Source: Strongylocentrotus droebachiensis (lineage: Eukaryota; Echinodermata; Echinoidea; Camarodonta; Strongylocentrotidae). Taken from it: a stretch of DNA of 64,000 bases. The stretch covers positions 1-64,000 of the forward strand of contig JAVYIG010007443.1 of the NCBI GenBank assembly GCA_035222895.1. Reading direction: 5' to 3'. Of the stretch, positions 23,570-34,636 are shown one piece after another. The position numbers and the translations under genes are program-made. Position 1 is the stretch's first letter; the number at the start of each line of letters is the position of its first letter. The notes under the pieces were generated by a model. That model was not told where the DNA came from, did not search any database, and saw only the letters and a list, made by a program, of their open reading frames with translations.

Positions 23570-24500
23570 TTACAACAAGTCCTCACGAGTCCGAGACTTA
23601 GAAATGATTATCAGAAGATCTAACGCAATAAATGTCCTAGTAACTAAGAGGCTTGCAAGACACTGATGATTATCAGCATACACATCTTAGAAATCAGATG
23701 TGCTCGATATTTTATGCACTGGTATTGTGGAAGTCCTTAAAGGCCCACTGCACTACTTGTAGCTACTTGCGCCCTCTATATAACACACAATGCCTAATCA
23801 GTGACCATTGGTCCCCCATGATCCTCTTTATCTTATGTTAACTGAGAGCTGAAATAACCACCTGTCCAGTGTCCTTGCAGTGTGGTCTAATCCCTCCTGT
23901 AAACTAGTACAGATAAGCTTTACAAGTATGAGGACACTGATGACTTTTACCATGCACATCTGATTTTATATCAGATATGGTCAGAATAGTCGATTTACTA
24001 GTATTGTGGAAATCTTCAAAAGTTTGAGGACACACTGATAATTGTAAGCATGCAAATCTAATAAGTCAAGTGTGATGATTTGTGAAAGTCCTCATGACTC
24101 TGAGGCTTACAATATAGCTCAACTATCCAATACTGTGACATGTGTTTATGTCATCCTAAAATAACAGCAAATAAAAACTGACTGGCATTGTGGATTAATT
24201 GTCCTAGTAAGTATGAGGCTTACAAGACACCTATGATTATCAGCATGCAAACCTAATACTTTGAAATGTGGTCAGTATAAAATAGAATTGATTCACTGGC
24301 TCACTGGCTTTGTGAAACTCCTCACGAGTCTAAGGCTTGAAAGACACTTGTGATTATCAACGATCTAATGAACCTGGATGTGTTAAACTAAGATATGATC
24401 AGTATATATAGATGTAACTGATTCACTGCTTTGTAAAAGTCCTCTTCAGTCGAGGCTTGGCAGACACCTGTAACAGTTAGGTGTGAAAGACCAATTTAAT
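23570..24500 (+). repeat. Degenerate tandem repeat, ~100-190 bp spacing
   Basis: Recurring words in fixed order, such as CCTCACGAGTC, GAGGCTTGCAAGACAC, TGATGATTATCAGCATGCA and GGCATTGTGGAAGTCCT, appear about six to nine times with many indels. Examples are near 23580, 23645, 23735, 23925, 24020, 24090, 24215, 24325 and 24430. The order is constant but the spacing varies, so this is an old, decayed array. No coding frame survives across units. Confidence 0.75.
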
Positions 24501-24961
24501 AGACCTTGATTTATTCAGAATGGAGATAAACTGACTCACTAGAACCTATTACCAAAGCAGCATTTGGTGGTTCCCCCTGCAGCTAATGTCTGCATATTCT
24601 ACTCCATTATATAAGTTTTTATCTTAGTTGAGTAATATAGCTTACTCTGCCCTTGAATCTCCTCTTATAATTCCCATGATGATCCTTTCTAAAAATGTCC
24701 TAAAATATATCGCTGTTTATGAGCACACTTACCATTTAAAAACGGGGTTGACTTTTTATAAGGAGCCTGCCAATTAAACCAGGGACAAGAAAGACACATG
24801 CAGACAAAAGCCTTCTCTGAAAACTATTGCGGGACGATAGTGTTCAGTTGCACATCCTTAATGTACACTACTGACACTACCTCAGAAGTCCTGCAAAAAG
24901 TATTCTAAATGCTTTATGGCCCATTGGAACAGGTCCTCATGAAATCAACATGCCAGTGACC

Positions 24962-25200
24962 AAGTTGCCCCGGTCAGAAGAGCGTCTGCCTGTCAAACTA
25001 AAGGTCATGGATTCCAATCCAACTCTGGCAGATGAGTGAAGCATTAGTCAGCTATTACTAGAACCTCCTTTATTCTATACACTCGGCCTAGGTAACAATC
25101 CTCCAGATAGGATGTTAATCGGAGGTCTCATATGAGAACCACCACCTGTGCATGAAACCAGGAAATCAGTGGAAGTGTCGCACCTGCACAAGACAGGAAG
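24962..25200 (+). mobile_element. tRNA-derived SINE (candidate)
   Basis: The first ~70 bases resemble a tRNA: GGTCAGAAGAGCGTCTGCC (A-box side), an anticodon-like CTGTCAA, then AAGGTCATGGATTCCAATCC (T-arm/B-box side). A Pol III promoter of this shape is typical of SINE heads, and the anticodon position reads GTC (Asp-like). Mismatches in the stems rule out a working tRNA gene. The following ~130 bp contains GATGTTAATCGGAGGTCTC, a type of word seen downstream of tRNA heads in some invertebrate SINEs. No clear tail or target duplication was identified. Confidence 0.55.
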
Positions 25201-26899
25201 GAAAAAGAGTTTAATATAGGGATTGAATTGTTTTGTCCCCTCCTAAGCACTGAGAATGGTAGATCATATCAGGCCATCCTTTCAAATCATTCTTTAAGAA
25301 TGGTAGTGCACATTTTGCCACATCTTTAAATTCATTCTGTCTGAATGTCAAAGCATCCTTGAAAAGGTTCATTGAGTTGATTAGCCAAACATTTCTGACT
25401 ACATTTTCAAACATATTTTCTTGTGAGACCTATTACTTCAAAAGACAGCAGACTTGTCAGAGGAGTGGGAGTGAAGCTTAGCCATAGCTGGGAGAGTGGC
25501 AGTCCCAACTGGTCGACATAATGGGAATGTACAAAGAGGATAATCTTCTTCAAGGAAACAAAATGGAGTGACTAGGAATGTGTGGAAACTGTTTCGACAT
25601 CAAAACGATCACATGTTCGACTTATGGTGTAAACATTAGGAACGTTCCAGTCAGGCTGGATCTGAAGAATCCAATGAAAAGAACTGAGGGGAGGATATTG
25701 TTGCAAAGCAAGGAAAGGAATACTTTGAGCTCACTTGGATAACAACATCAAGGATTTAGCTTCTTCTTAATGTCTTCATGTTCTCATCAACATTTTCAAG
25801 AACACATCACCACATGAGTTATTTAACAACAGGCCACGTGATAAGGTTATCATCAACAGAATTAGAGACTACAAGAAATACAACATCAGCTTCCAAGCTT
25901 CCTCGCTTCCAAGCTTCCTCTCTTCAAAATATGTGGATTACTGATCTGACCTAGGGATAAGCAGACTCTACAAGCTAGATCGAGATGTATCACATTCCTT
26001 TTCAGGAGCAACACAAGGAGGTACAAAATAAAAAGCCCAGCAATTAATAATAATAATAATATTAATAATAATAATAATAAGAGCTTTAGTGAGAATTCAT
26101 AACATCAAAAGAAAGCAGAAATGTTAGCAAGATTCAGCAAGATGATGCCACAATGTCATCAGCGACCATGTCTACTGGAATAATCACTTGGAAGAATAGT
26201 ATCATCAATGACAAACCAACTCACTGGATTAGAGAAGCTGTATACAAATGGAATCAAAACATGACTGGATTCATGACGTGAAAGAACAGTAATTATTTTC
26301 TTTGTATATTCCCATTCGCCCATCCTCTCTGACTGCCAGTCTTGCAGCTACAGCTATTCATCACCACCAGTCATCTGATGAAGCCTGCCATCACTGTAGA
26401 CAATAGTCTCATTCAACAAGGAAATCTGAATGTGTTACAGAATTGGTTTAATGGTATAGCATTTGGGAGCCATCTCTTCAACTGGTAGAGGATTCAGTTA
26501 TCCTTTCTCTTCGTTTTATAGGAACGAAGACCTTTTGGTCTGCCCCCTCCTATCAGAACCATGAACTTTCAAATACCTGGAAGGGTTCTGCCAATGCTCG
26601 ATCCTGCATCCTGCACTTGGACAGGACTTGCGTGGAGGAAGATTCTCCAACAATGTTTTTATAAATCATAAGGCCATCTCTTCATTCACTATGCATAACA
26701 GTTAACAGCTCATATGTCTCTTTAATTCATTCTCTAGGAATTATATATATGAGGTATATAGGGTTATCCTTTTATATCATTCTCAAAGAGACCGTTCCAT
26801 TCATTCATTCTCTAATAATGAGAGAGACAATCGAGCAAGGCTGAGATGAAGTAGGGTTAGAGAGCTTTGTGAGAAGGTGAGGATGCGGGGTCGGGTGGA
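25201..26899. other. Single-copy DNA, no gene recognised
   Basis: No gene recognised. It contains an (AAT)n microsatellite at 26047-26081 and a small hairpin, CTTCGTT/AACGAAG, near 26505-26527. Open frames are short and without known motifs. Confidence 0.4.
26047..26081. repeat. (AAT)n microsatellite
   Basis: About 11-12 AAT/TAA trinucleotides with one interruption (AATATTAAT). Confidence 0.9.
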
Positions 26900-27106
26900 A
26901 TGAGAAGAGAGAGGGAGAGAGAGAGAGAGAGAGAGTTTGGGAGAGGGGAGAAAGGGGAAAAGAGGAGGGAGAGAGGAGAGAGAGAGGAGAGAGAGAGGGA
27001 GAGGAGAGAGGAGAGAGGGGGAGAGGAGAGAGAGAGTGGGAGAAAGAGGAGAGAGAGAGAGAAAGAGAAGAGAGAAGGGGAGAGAGATAGCGAGATAGAG
27101 GGTTAA
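26900..27106 (+). repeat. GA-rich purine tract
   Basis: About 200 bp of almost pure purine on the plus strand, mainly GAGAGA and GGAGA. It yields an Arg/Glu-only open frame with no informational value. Such purine tracts can adopt unusual structures. A strong donor-like CAG/GTAAGT lies just downstream at 27133/27134, so the tract could sit in a 5' exon. Confidence 0.9.
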
Positions 27107-27296
27107 GGAGAGGGAGGGCCTGGGGCTGATCAGGTAAGTATAAATATCTTATACAATATTATAGGGATGGGAGCAAAATTATTTTGGTGAATATACAGGC
27201 AAATGCTAAAACATGGTTCTTATCATGCTGGCTCTTAGAAACTTGTACCATCTGTTCAGTACCTAACTTTTTGTTTGTTGAGTCAGAGTAATTTAG

Positions 27297-27418
27297 GTGC
27301 CATCCAGCTTCCAGGAGAGAAGTTAGTGAATTCAGACAAAAGCTTCTTTCTGCATCATCAGATCATGGACCACACTTGGGAAAGTCAACCATGAAGCAGA
27401 ACATCAAGGAGAACATGG
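27297..27418 (+). other. Candidate internal exon
   Basis: Preceded by TACCTAACTTTTTGTTTG (branch motif plus pyrimidine tract) and an AG at 27296; followed by G/GTGAGT at 27419. One frame is open across the whole 122 bp, containing for example SEFRQKLLSASSDHG. An upstream donor at 27134 would give a 163-bp intron. I recognise no domain; the evidence is splice signals plus an open frame and is weak for so short a stretch. Confidence 0.25.
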
Positions 27419-29887
27419 GTGAGTGATTCTCAGATACCTCTTAAAAGAGTTTGGTTTCTTCTTGGCCTTTACTTAGGATATCCTACCTCTTAATATTTTT
27501 CACTTTTTTCCTCCCTTGTTTCCTTTCTTCTCCTTTCTCTTGTCCTTTGCTTTCCTCTTCTTCTTCTTGTTTTCTCCCATTCATTTCCTTACCTTAAACC
27601 CTCTTCCCCCATTCACTTTCCTTGAATCTGTCCAACATGTGACCACTCTGTCAAGATTGAGTAGAGTGACATGTAAATCTAGACAAGTCAATTCCTACAT
27701 GTGTCAGAAAAAATTCTGTGAAGAAACGTTTTGATCAGGTCAAGTGTGGTGCATTTCAGGTGCTCATATGCATGTACATGTAAATCACAATGCTGCTTGT
27801 TGCTGTCATATATTGTTACCGAGTTAAACACGTAGTCTGATACTTAAGGCTTTTCCCTGTTTATCTCTGGTTAACTGTAGATCTCTGATGGAGAAATTAC
27901 TCCATCTCAATCACATGATTTCCAAAGAAGAGGGAGTATGTAACATGTGTAATTACCTCTCCCCATACAATAGGACTAAGGAATTATTAACCTCCTTCTA
28001 AATTATCACTAAAAGTTTGAGCTCTTGCAATGTTTAAAATAACACAAATGACACATAGATAATTATTGTTAGCAGATCTGTTTACCCTACAAAGGTAGGT
28101 CTATTATATACTCCCTATTAATATAGAAAATCATTGAAAGGCTCCACAATAATGCAGCCTAAACTGCTGAATTATAGCATTATCAGGTGGGAAATTTCTG
28201 TGATTGAACAATGATAGCTAAAAGTAGCATCAAGCAAAATTCCACTATTAAAGCTAACAGTCAATGAGGCTCATCAACTGATCATGAACTGATGTTGGTC
28301 CTGGAAAGGATAAGACAACGACTACCCAACTAGAAAGTCAATTCTGGATTACTGCTAGTGGGATCTCCATATCATAAAAGTCTCTACTAAATATTCTCAG
28401 AGCACACATTACATTAGTTTTATATGAAGCACAAGGGTAACTGCTCATTATGATCAGCATCAATTGGATCATTCATTTTAGAAGGAAAATATTTCTGAAA
28501 ACAAAAATGCTCATTCTGAATAATTCCTGTGTACCAGGAATATGGTGCAAAGAAGGATATAGAAATTCTTTTTTTCAAATGAATGCCAACTATGTGAATC
28601 TGCAACAGCTACAATATCCCATGTTGTCATTCCCCCCACCACAATGGTCTTTAAACAGCTTCCCCCCCCCCCCCCCCGTTTCAATCTTGAACTACACCAG
28701 TTACAACCACCCCTTCCCCAAGTACATCTCGGTATGGATAAACTTCAATCCTCCTCTAATCAATACTAATGTTAAAGGGATCCGGTAACTTTGTCTTAGA
28801 TCCTTTAGAAATAATCCTTGATTTAGCTCATGCTGCAATGATAATTATAAACCTTTAGGTCAGTCAGGAACTCCATGACCTTTACAAGCCGATCCCCTGT
28901 CTGATTATCAAGATATTAATAATTGGAATTACAAATTTTGAAAACCGTTCGTTGATCTCCACCCCAATCTCCACCCCAAAATAAAATTAAATAAAATTAA
29001 TTAGAAAACTATCTTCATGATGTAAATTACACAGACTCACTAGGAAATGCCTGATTTGTTTGAGGGTGATGGAATAATTACCACAAGCTACATCCAGGAG
29101 CCAGAAAAAGAACCTATCGCTTCCATGGAAGAACATTGATATGTCTCTGTCTGCATAAGAGTCCTTACCAGGTTTTCAAAGTAATAAGACCTTCTTGTCT
29201 TCTTTGAATGAAGTGCAAAATCGATGTAACTAAAATAAATGAGATCTGTGGCAACGAAAAAACTACATGTTGACATAACACTCTATATGCCTTAATATGG
29301 CTATCGGTAAACACGATTTATAAGTAGTGTAATTTCTCTTCCTTGGTTTTAGGAGTAATTCCTCTCAATTTCAGGGGAAATGTAAACAGCTAGTGCAAGT
29401 TAAATTGATTACCTCCTGGTGTACTTAAGTCTATGGCTTCTTAAAGATAAAGACCAGTTATGGTCATGCGATTGCATTGTGAAAGAAACGTTGTGGAATC
29501 GATCATAAAAGGTTGATCATCTAGCATGTGTACTGTAGGTTCTGGAATCATCAAAATGATAAGAAATTTGGCCCAGTCTTCGTAAAGTTACAAGCACTGT
29601 ACACAGAAAGATGTATATGGGACTACGCACACGTGCGCGACACGTGCATTTATCTCTCACACACCAATAGATAAACTAATTTACCAAAAGTATCAATTAG
29701 TAGGCGGTTTCCCGGCAAAATGTTTATCATCATGTATTAGTCAAAACATATTCTTTCACATGATTGGTAATAAGAGCTTCCATTTCATTTTTTGGCGTTT
29801 CCAATACTGGTCTTTACCTTTAAGGTGAATGATAGGTGACTTCTCCTGCAATGATTTCAATTTTACTTTGATAGAAACAAGTCAGTT
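27419..29887. other. Single-copy A+T-rich DNA, no gene recognised
   Basis: No gene recognised. It holds the second copy of the ~91-bp dispersed repeat (28861-28951), a poly-C run at 28662-28677 and a short alternating ACGCACACGTGCGCG stretch near 29626-29647. Any 3' LTR of the adjacent gypsy element would be expected in its right part, but I could not match one to sequence on the other side. Confidence 0.4.
28861..28951 (-). repeat. Dispersed ~91-bp repeat, second copy (inverted)
   Basis: Reverse complement of 21067-21157 with about 11 mismatches and no gaps. Similarity fades on both sides, so the element boundaries are near the aligned ends. Confidence 0.75.
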
Positions 29888-30270
29888 TTAGAACCTTCTC
29901 ATGTCAGAGCAAACATGTTGACATAATGTGAAATAGTTTCGAGCAAACAATGGTTTGATGCAAAACTTCACACTATACAGATAAAATTCCCTCAAAGACT
30001 TCCATTGGGTGTCTGTATCATGTATGATCTGGGTTATTGGCACTGTCCAATAACAGTTGTTGGTTTCCTGATCTAGCATTGTCACTTTCTGACCCAAAGT
30101 CAGTGGGGGTAGGTCTATAACTCCTCTTGCATCAAATACTTCCTTCTGTCTCTCTTGGCATTGTTAGAGTTTCTCATAGACATTATCACGGTGTGGTGAG
30201 TGATTAACCTTCATGGGTAGGTTACTCCTGAACTTTCTCCCCTGTAGTAGGTCAGCTGGTGATGGTAAAC
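29888..30270 (-). pseudogene. Integrase C-terminal remnant
   Basis: Minus-strand pieces include RKFRSNLP and, in another frame, LGQKVTMLDQETNNCYW. They match the integrase C-terminal region of Ty3/gypsy elements, where a Gly-Gln-Lys-Val stretch leads to a Trp-containing small beta-barrel. The frames are not joined, so the region is dead. Confidence 0.65.
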
Positions 30271-30499
30271 TACTGTCAACCAGGGTAGTTCTCAAACATC
30301 TTCACTTTCTTCAGAATTGCTTTGACTGTCTGGATTGCCCTCTCTCTACAAGTCCATTGCTCTGTGGATAATGAGGACTTGATGTCACATGTTGATTATT
30401 CCACTTCTCTGTGAAACTCTTGTATTCTCAACTGAAGAATTGTGGTCCATTGTCGCTAACGATCTTCAAGGGTATGCCTTGCTCACTGAATATGTTCTT

Positions 30500-30931
30500 T
30501 CAGATTCGGACAATAGTCGAGCTGGTGCAGCCACCTTTGATCTTCCTCACAACAGGAAACTTAGACCGGTAGTCCATGATGATGAGATACTTGTCACCTT
30601 CAAAGTGGAACAAGTCCGTTCCAACTGTTTCCCATGGATGATGGGATACTTCAAGCTGAAGTAACGGCTCCTTTGACTGGGCGTTCTGTAACTCATTGCA
30701 TGCTTGGCAAGAGCTCACTATCTGTCCAATTGCCTGGGACAATCCATCCCAGTAAACACATCTTCTTGCCTTGAGTTGTGTCTTTGTCATTTCTTGAAGA
30801 CTCTGTGTCACTTCCTGCTGCATAGGCTTGGGTATGAAGATTCTTCCCCCTTTCATAATGAGACCATCTTCTACTGCCAAGGAATCTCTGCACAACCAGT
30901 AGTGACGCAGTTCTTTTGGAACTTCCTTCAC
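30500..30931 (-). pseudogene. Integrase zinc-binding and core fragment
   Basis: A 143-codon open piece. The zinc-binding module of retroviral-type integrases (HHCC) is recognisable by RRCVYWDGLSQ and SSCQAC, which supply the two Cys. The expected His pair just upstream is missing from LQEMTKTQLK, suggesting a small deletion. The start of the catalytic core follows as GTDLFHFEGDKYLIIMDY, including the first catalytic Asp. The piece ends before the second Asp and Glu. In an active element this enzyme would insert the cDNA into the genome; this one cannot. Confidence 0.85.
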
Positions 30932-30958
30932 GTCTTCAGGCCAGCCAGTTAGGATTAC

Positions 30959-31294
30959 CTACTTAAGCACTCTCAAGCTTCTGCTAGCTTCAGTCTCTTC
31001 TTGAAGCTGTCTTAGCCTGCTGGGAGACATGTAGATTGCATGGATGGTTTTGTCAAATTCCATGGTAGGTTGCTTCTTTGCGTTGATCCTCGACAAACCA
31101 TCTCTTCCTGGCTTGTATACGAGCTTGAAGTCGTATGGTTGGAAACGGAGAAGCATCCATTGCAGTCTGGGCAGAGTGTTGGCTAGGTTTTTCCTATGGA
31201 TGCTTGCCAGTGGCTTATGGTCAAATTCCATGGAGAATTTTGCTCTATACACGTACCTGTCTAACCTTGTACAGCCAAACACTACCGCTAACAT
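30959..31294 (-). pseudogene. Ty3/gypsy RNase H fragment
   Basis: A 111-codon open piece with FSMEFDHKPLASIHRK and RLQWMLLRFQPYDFKLVY, matching the middle and end of Ty3/gypsy RNase H (the usual form is TDHKPL and W-L-L--YDF-I-Y). The Thr before Asp is replaced by Phe. The first catalytic Asp region lies upstream in a different frame. It follows RT on the same strand. Confidence 0.85.
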
Positions 31295-31466
31295 TTCTTA
31301 TTCAATGTTTGCATATCGGCTTTCTGTCTCTGTCAATGCTTTAATCGCGAATGCAACTGGTTTCCCCTCCTAGTCCTCTTGTGGACGCATCCACTTAGAT
31401 TGTTATGTGCTTTGAGGAGTCAAAGTATGTTGAGTGCACATGGATGACACCACTGATTTCAATTGC

Positions 31467-32129
31467 TCAAATGCCTTCTGGTGTGATCGATGGAGTCCAC
31501 TGCCACTCACTGTCCTTACTAGTCAACGCACGTAGGGTTTCTGCATTCTCAGCCAGATTTGAAATGAAGGGAGACAAGTACTGTACCATCCCTAGAAACT
31601 GCTGTAACTCTCTTATTAAGCAGCCTGACGTTGGAAGACTGGTATTATCTGCAATCTTTGCAGGACCTGGATGCACACCTTCTTTGTCGTAGAGACAGCC
31701 AAAAAACTTCACCTGTGGGGTTTTCACGTCACATTTGTCTGCATTGAAGACATATCCATACTCTCGTCCCACAGCCATGAGGTTATGTAGAGCTTTGTCA
31801 TGCTCTGCTTCAGTCTTTCCATAGACAACTATATCATCTGTGATGCAAATCGTGCCTGGGCATTGCTCAAGGATCTGATCCATCTTCTCATGGAATATGT
31901 GTTGAGCCACTCTTATCCCAAATGGCAAACGCTTGAATCTGTACCTTCTGAAGCTCTGATAAACATGTCTGGCATCTCGCTCTGAGAACACTTGAGCACC
32001 ATGTAGCTTATGAGTGATCTCCTTGAGTGTTGAGGCCTTGTGATATGTCTGCTTACATGCCTTATTGAGGTCCTTTGGGTCAAGGTACACTCCTAGCTGT
32101 CTGTAACTTTTCCTGCTGATATCAAACAA
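31467..32129 (-). pseudogene. Ty3/gypsy reverse transcriptase fragment
   Basis: A 220-codon open piece. It has LDPKDLNKA (residues 16-24), HGAQVFSERDAR (43-54, with the first catalytic Asp), RYRFKRLPFGI (62-72), ITDDIVVYG (96-104; the usual Y of YxDD is Ile) and a thumb-like CYxxGVHPGPAKI region. Compared with the family, about 20 residues between the first Asp and RYRF are missing, so an in-frame deletion removed part of the palm. The usual length for this span is clearly greater, so the enzyme is inactive. Confidence 0.9.
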
Positions 32130-32650
32130 GGAAACCCAATCAGTAGGCTTGGTCGGTCACCTTCTCTATGACCTCAATCAATTCCATCCTATCCAGCTCT
32201 TTCCTTTAATTCATCTCGGAGATGGATGAGAAACTTCCTTGGAGGATGGACAATAGGTTCTGCATTATCTTCAAGAGTGATGTGGTATTTGCCTGGAAAT
32301 CTCCAGATACCTTGGAACCGATCTGGGTACTTATCTACCAGATCCTGTGTACTCTTGATCATGTTTGGTCTGCATCTCTGATGCTACTCACAGTTCACTA
32401 GAACTAGATGCATCCTGACTGAACTCTACAATCCGTGGATGGCAGTGTATCTACAATGAAGAAGTTATACAGTAGGCTTGCGGGTGCACCATGTGAGAGA
32501 GAGGGAGGATTGAGGAGTCCTGAAAAGGACTCCGGTAATCTTTCTTGAAGAAGTTGTTGCGGAACCACTTCCCATCTTTGTACTGGCAGGGAATATCAAA
32601 CAACCATATTGTTGTATTGCTGTCTCATTGTAAGCATACAATCTGACATG
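32130..32650 (-). pseudogene. Degraded protease-RT linker of the gypsy element
   Basis: No long frame survives. The position between the protease piece and the RT piece indicates that this is the linker and RT N-terminus. Short minus-strand words are compatible with that, but I cannot align them with confidence. Confidence 0.45.
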
Positions 32651-33091
32651 TCACAGTATTACAGCTGACTTAAGAGGATACTCCTGGTCATCTAGGAGCT
32701 CTGGAAAAACTTTCCTGAAGCACCGATGAGGCAACACATTCCCCTGTGCTCCTGTGTCCACCTTTACTCTCAAAATGTGGTTACTCAGCTTGTTCCTCAT
32801 GCAAAACTTGAAAGTTGCGAAAAGCTCATCGCTGTCATCAATAGGAACACCATCAATATGGACATGTGTAACATAGATTGACTCTCTAGAGATATCATCC
32901 AACTCCCTCTGTAGATCATCATCATCTGCAGTACTGGCAAAAGGATACAATTTTTTTGCCGAGGTAGGGGTTCGGCTTTTACTTCGGTTCCTCCGATTTC
33001 CTTTGTCTCGTCTGGTCTGTCTGGACATAGACTGAGATCTCTGTTTACTGTCACCTGATGATCTGCACTGTTTCTTCCAGTGACCTTTCAT
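32651..33091 (-). pseudogene. Gag zinc knuckle end and aspartic protease fragment
   Basis: A 146-codon piece that begins at the end of the nucleocapsid zinc knuckle (the full CHKCGMKGHWKKQC, a perfect C-x2-C-x4-H-x4-C, lies across its start). A basic Arg/Ser/Lys-rich linker follows, then the protease active site VDTGAQGNVLPHR, where DTG is the catalytic triad. The flap and second conserved Gly region lie beyond the break. In an active element, protease cuts the Gag-Pol polyprotein. Confidence 0.88.
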
Positions 33092-33721
33092 GCCACATTT
33101 GTGACACTGTGACTTGAATGCAGTTCAATTCTTTGGTGGATGTCTCAATCTACAATGCTTGCAGGTACTGGTGTACATAATGTACCGAGGCTCTATCCAG
33201 ACTGTTCAAAAGACTCATGTGTCCTGGATATAATGCTGCAGCTTCATCTAGCTTGAGATGCTCACACCTTTGCTGAGTAGGATCTTTTGTACCCCTGGGT
33301 GCTTGATCCCAGCAATCAAAACTTTGATGATCCTATCAACAGACCCTTCAGTCTTACACTTTGCTAGTTTTGTGTGGCATCTTAGAACAAATTCATCAAT
33401 AATCTCTGATGCCCCCTGTCTCAGTACCTATGAAACTCCAATCTATGGATCCGAAAATTCCCCTGGGGCTCTAGCTGGGTGGAGAATGCTGTCCAAATGT
33501 TCTTGGGGTCGCTTAGTTTTTAATTCTTCTGTCATCTTCCACGTAATGAACATCCTAAGTCCTTCCACTCCTGACCATAATATCACCTAGGTATGCTGTT
33601 CCTCTTCAAGACCTTTTTTTTTTTAACCACAAGTTGGCAACTTGTTTAATTCTTGCGATGCTTATGAACGGTCCGGGTTGGACCAGTCCATCCTGGGACC
33701 TGGAATAGCTCCACTAGCCAT
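33092..33721 (-). pseudogene. Gypsy gag pseudogene, N-terminal part
   Basis: A likely start Met lies at 33721 on the minus strand (MASGAIPGPRMDW). A further stretch reads VILWSGVEGLRMFITWKMTE, resembling Gag of K02A2.6-like elements. Stops, frameshifts and a T/A-run near 33616-33625 break the frame. It joins the zinc knuckle near 33090. Confidence 0.75.
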
Positions 33722-34554
33722 GGCAATACCTGTTATTGAAACCTTAGTAAGAGAACATTAGCAGTGCAAACAATTGCTTTTAAAATATAAGTTCAAGTAC
33801 AAACTTTACAGGTTAAAAACATTTGCGAATATGTGAACAAGACTTTTGTTATTCAGCATACACTTTTACATGGCATACAAATCTATCTGTGAACACAACC
33901 TTTTAAAATTTTGATTCAATATGATGATTTAGCTCATGCAAAAAAAATACTGTATGCTAATTTACTTCCATACAGCAGTAGAACCACATTGATGCAAATA
34001 TCAATATTCGACAGAATCTAGATCCTATCTAGCATGAAATGAAAATGACTTCACAGATTTGTTGTTGTTGATTTGGTTTTGTTTGGCAATCAGTCACAGT
34101 TGACTATTTTTGCCACACACTATTTTATGAATTATTTATATATATACATTATATGTACAATTTCATGTCATAAATGACTATTTTTAGGATTCTTTCTCTT
34201 TCCATCCCCTTTCCTTCCGCTTATTTTCTTTTTAGACCTTATATATATATTTTTTCTTCTTTTTTTTTTTAGAGAGAAAATTCAATAAATTAAAAATTTG
34301 GAAAGAGATGGCCTAGCCTAGCGAGTGTTTACGCGCACGTACGTGCACGTTAAAATACCACCTCTCTATGCACGTGTGTACTTCACACGCACCCCCACCC
34401 TTTTTAAAATGCCATCTTACCAGTCTTTGAGGTGCATTTCTCAGACTTTCGGTTTTAACCTAGGTCACTCCGGCATAGGTGAGGGGGTGCCAGCTGGCAT
34501 GTGATGTTGGAGGCGATCACCGAATTGTTAGAAAATTAAAGGTCAAATTAGTTA
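33722..34554. other. A+T-rich DNA between two retroelements
   Basis: No gene seen. It would hold the 5' LTR of the gypsy element if one survived, but I see no TG...CA pair with a matching copy. It contains an alternating purine-pyrimidine stretch, ACGCGCACGTACGTGCACG, at about 34332-34350, and T-rich runs at 34234-34272. Confidence 0.4.
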
Positions 34555-34636
34555 CAAGTATTGTGGGCTTTATTGGTGCAAGAAAAAGGAAAAGAGAAGA
34601 TAAGAAAAAAAAAAAAAAAAAAAAAAAAAAATCAAT

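Larger units (their letters stand above)
29888..33721 (-). mobile_element. Decayed Ty3/gypsy retrotransposon (K02A2.6/Mag-like)
   Basis: On the minus strand the domains run gag (33721), zinc knuckle and protease, RT, RNase H, and integrase to about 29888: the normal Ty3/gypsy order. Each domain is a separate open piece because of frameshifts, stops and at least one internal deletion in RT. Wording such as DTGAQGNVLP in protease and RYRFKRLPFGI in RT is typical of K02A2.6-like elements of the Mag group. I could not find LTRs or a target duplication. It is unrelated in detail to the gypsy-like copies at 9-20 kb. Confidence 0.88.

Noticed and set aside
26900..27106. 68-codon Arg/Glu-rich frame
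   Set aside because: It is a translation of a GA-repeat tract, not a protein.
29000..34550. LTR pair for the gypsy element
   Set aside because: I compared the A+T-rich flanks on both sides by eye and found no convincing direct repeat. LTRs may be lost or too diverged.
34605..34631. A27 run as the poly(A) tail of the LINE
   Set aside because: It is on the wrong strand: the LINE is minus-strand, so its tail would be T on the plus strand. The run lies six bases after the ORF2 stop and before the AATAAA signal.
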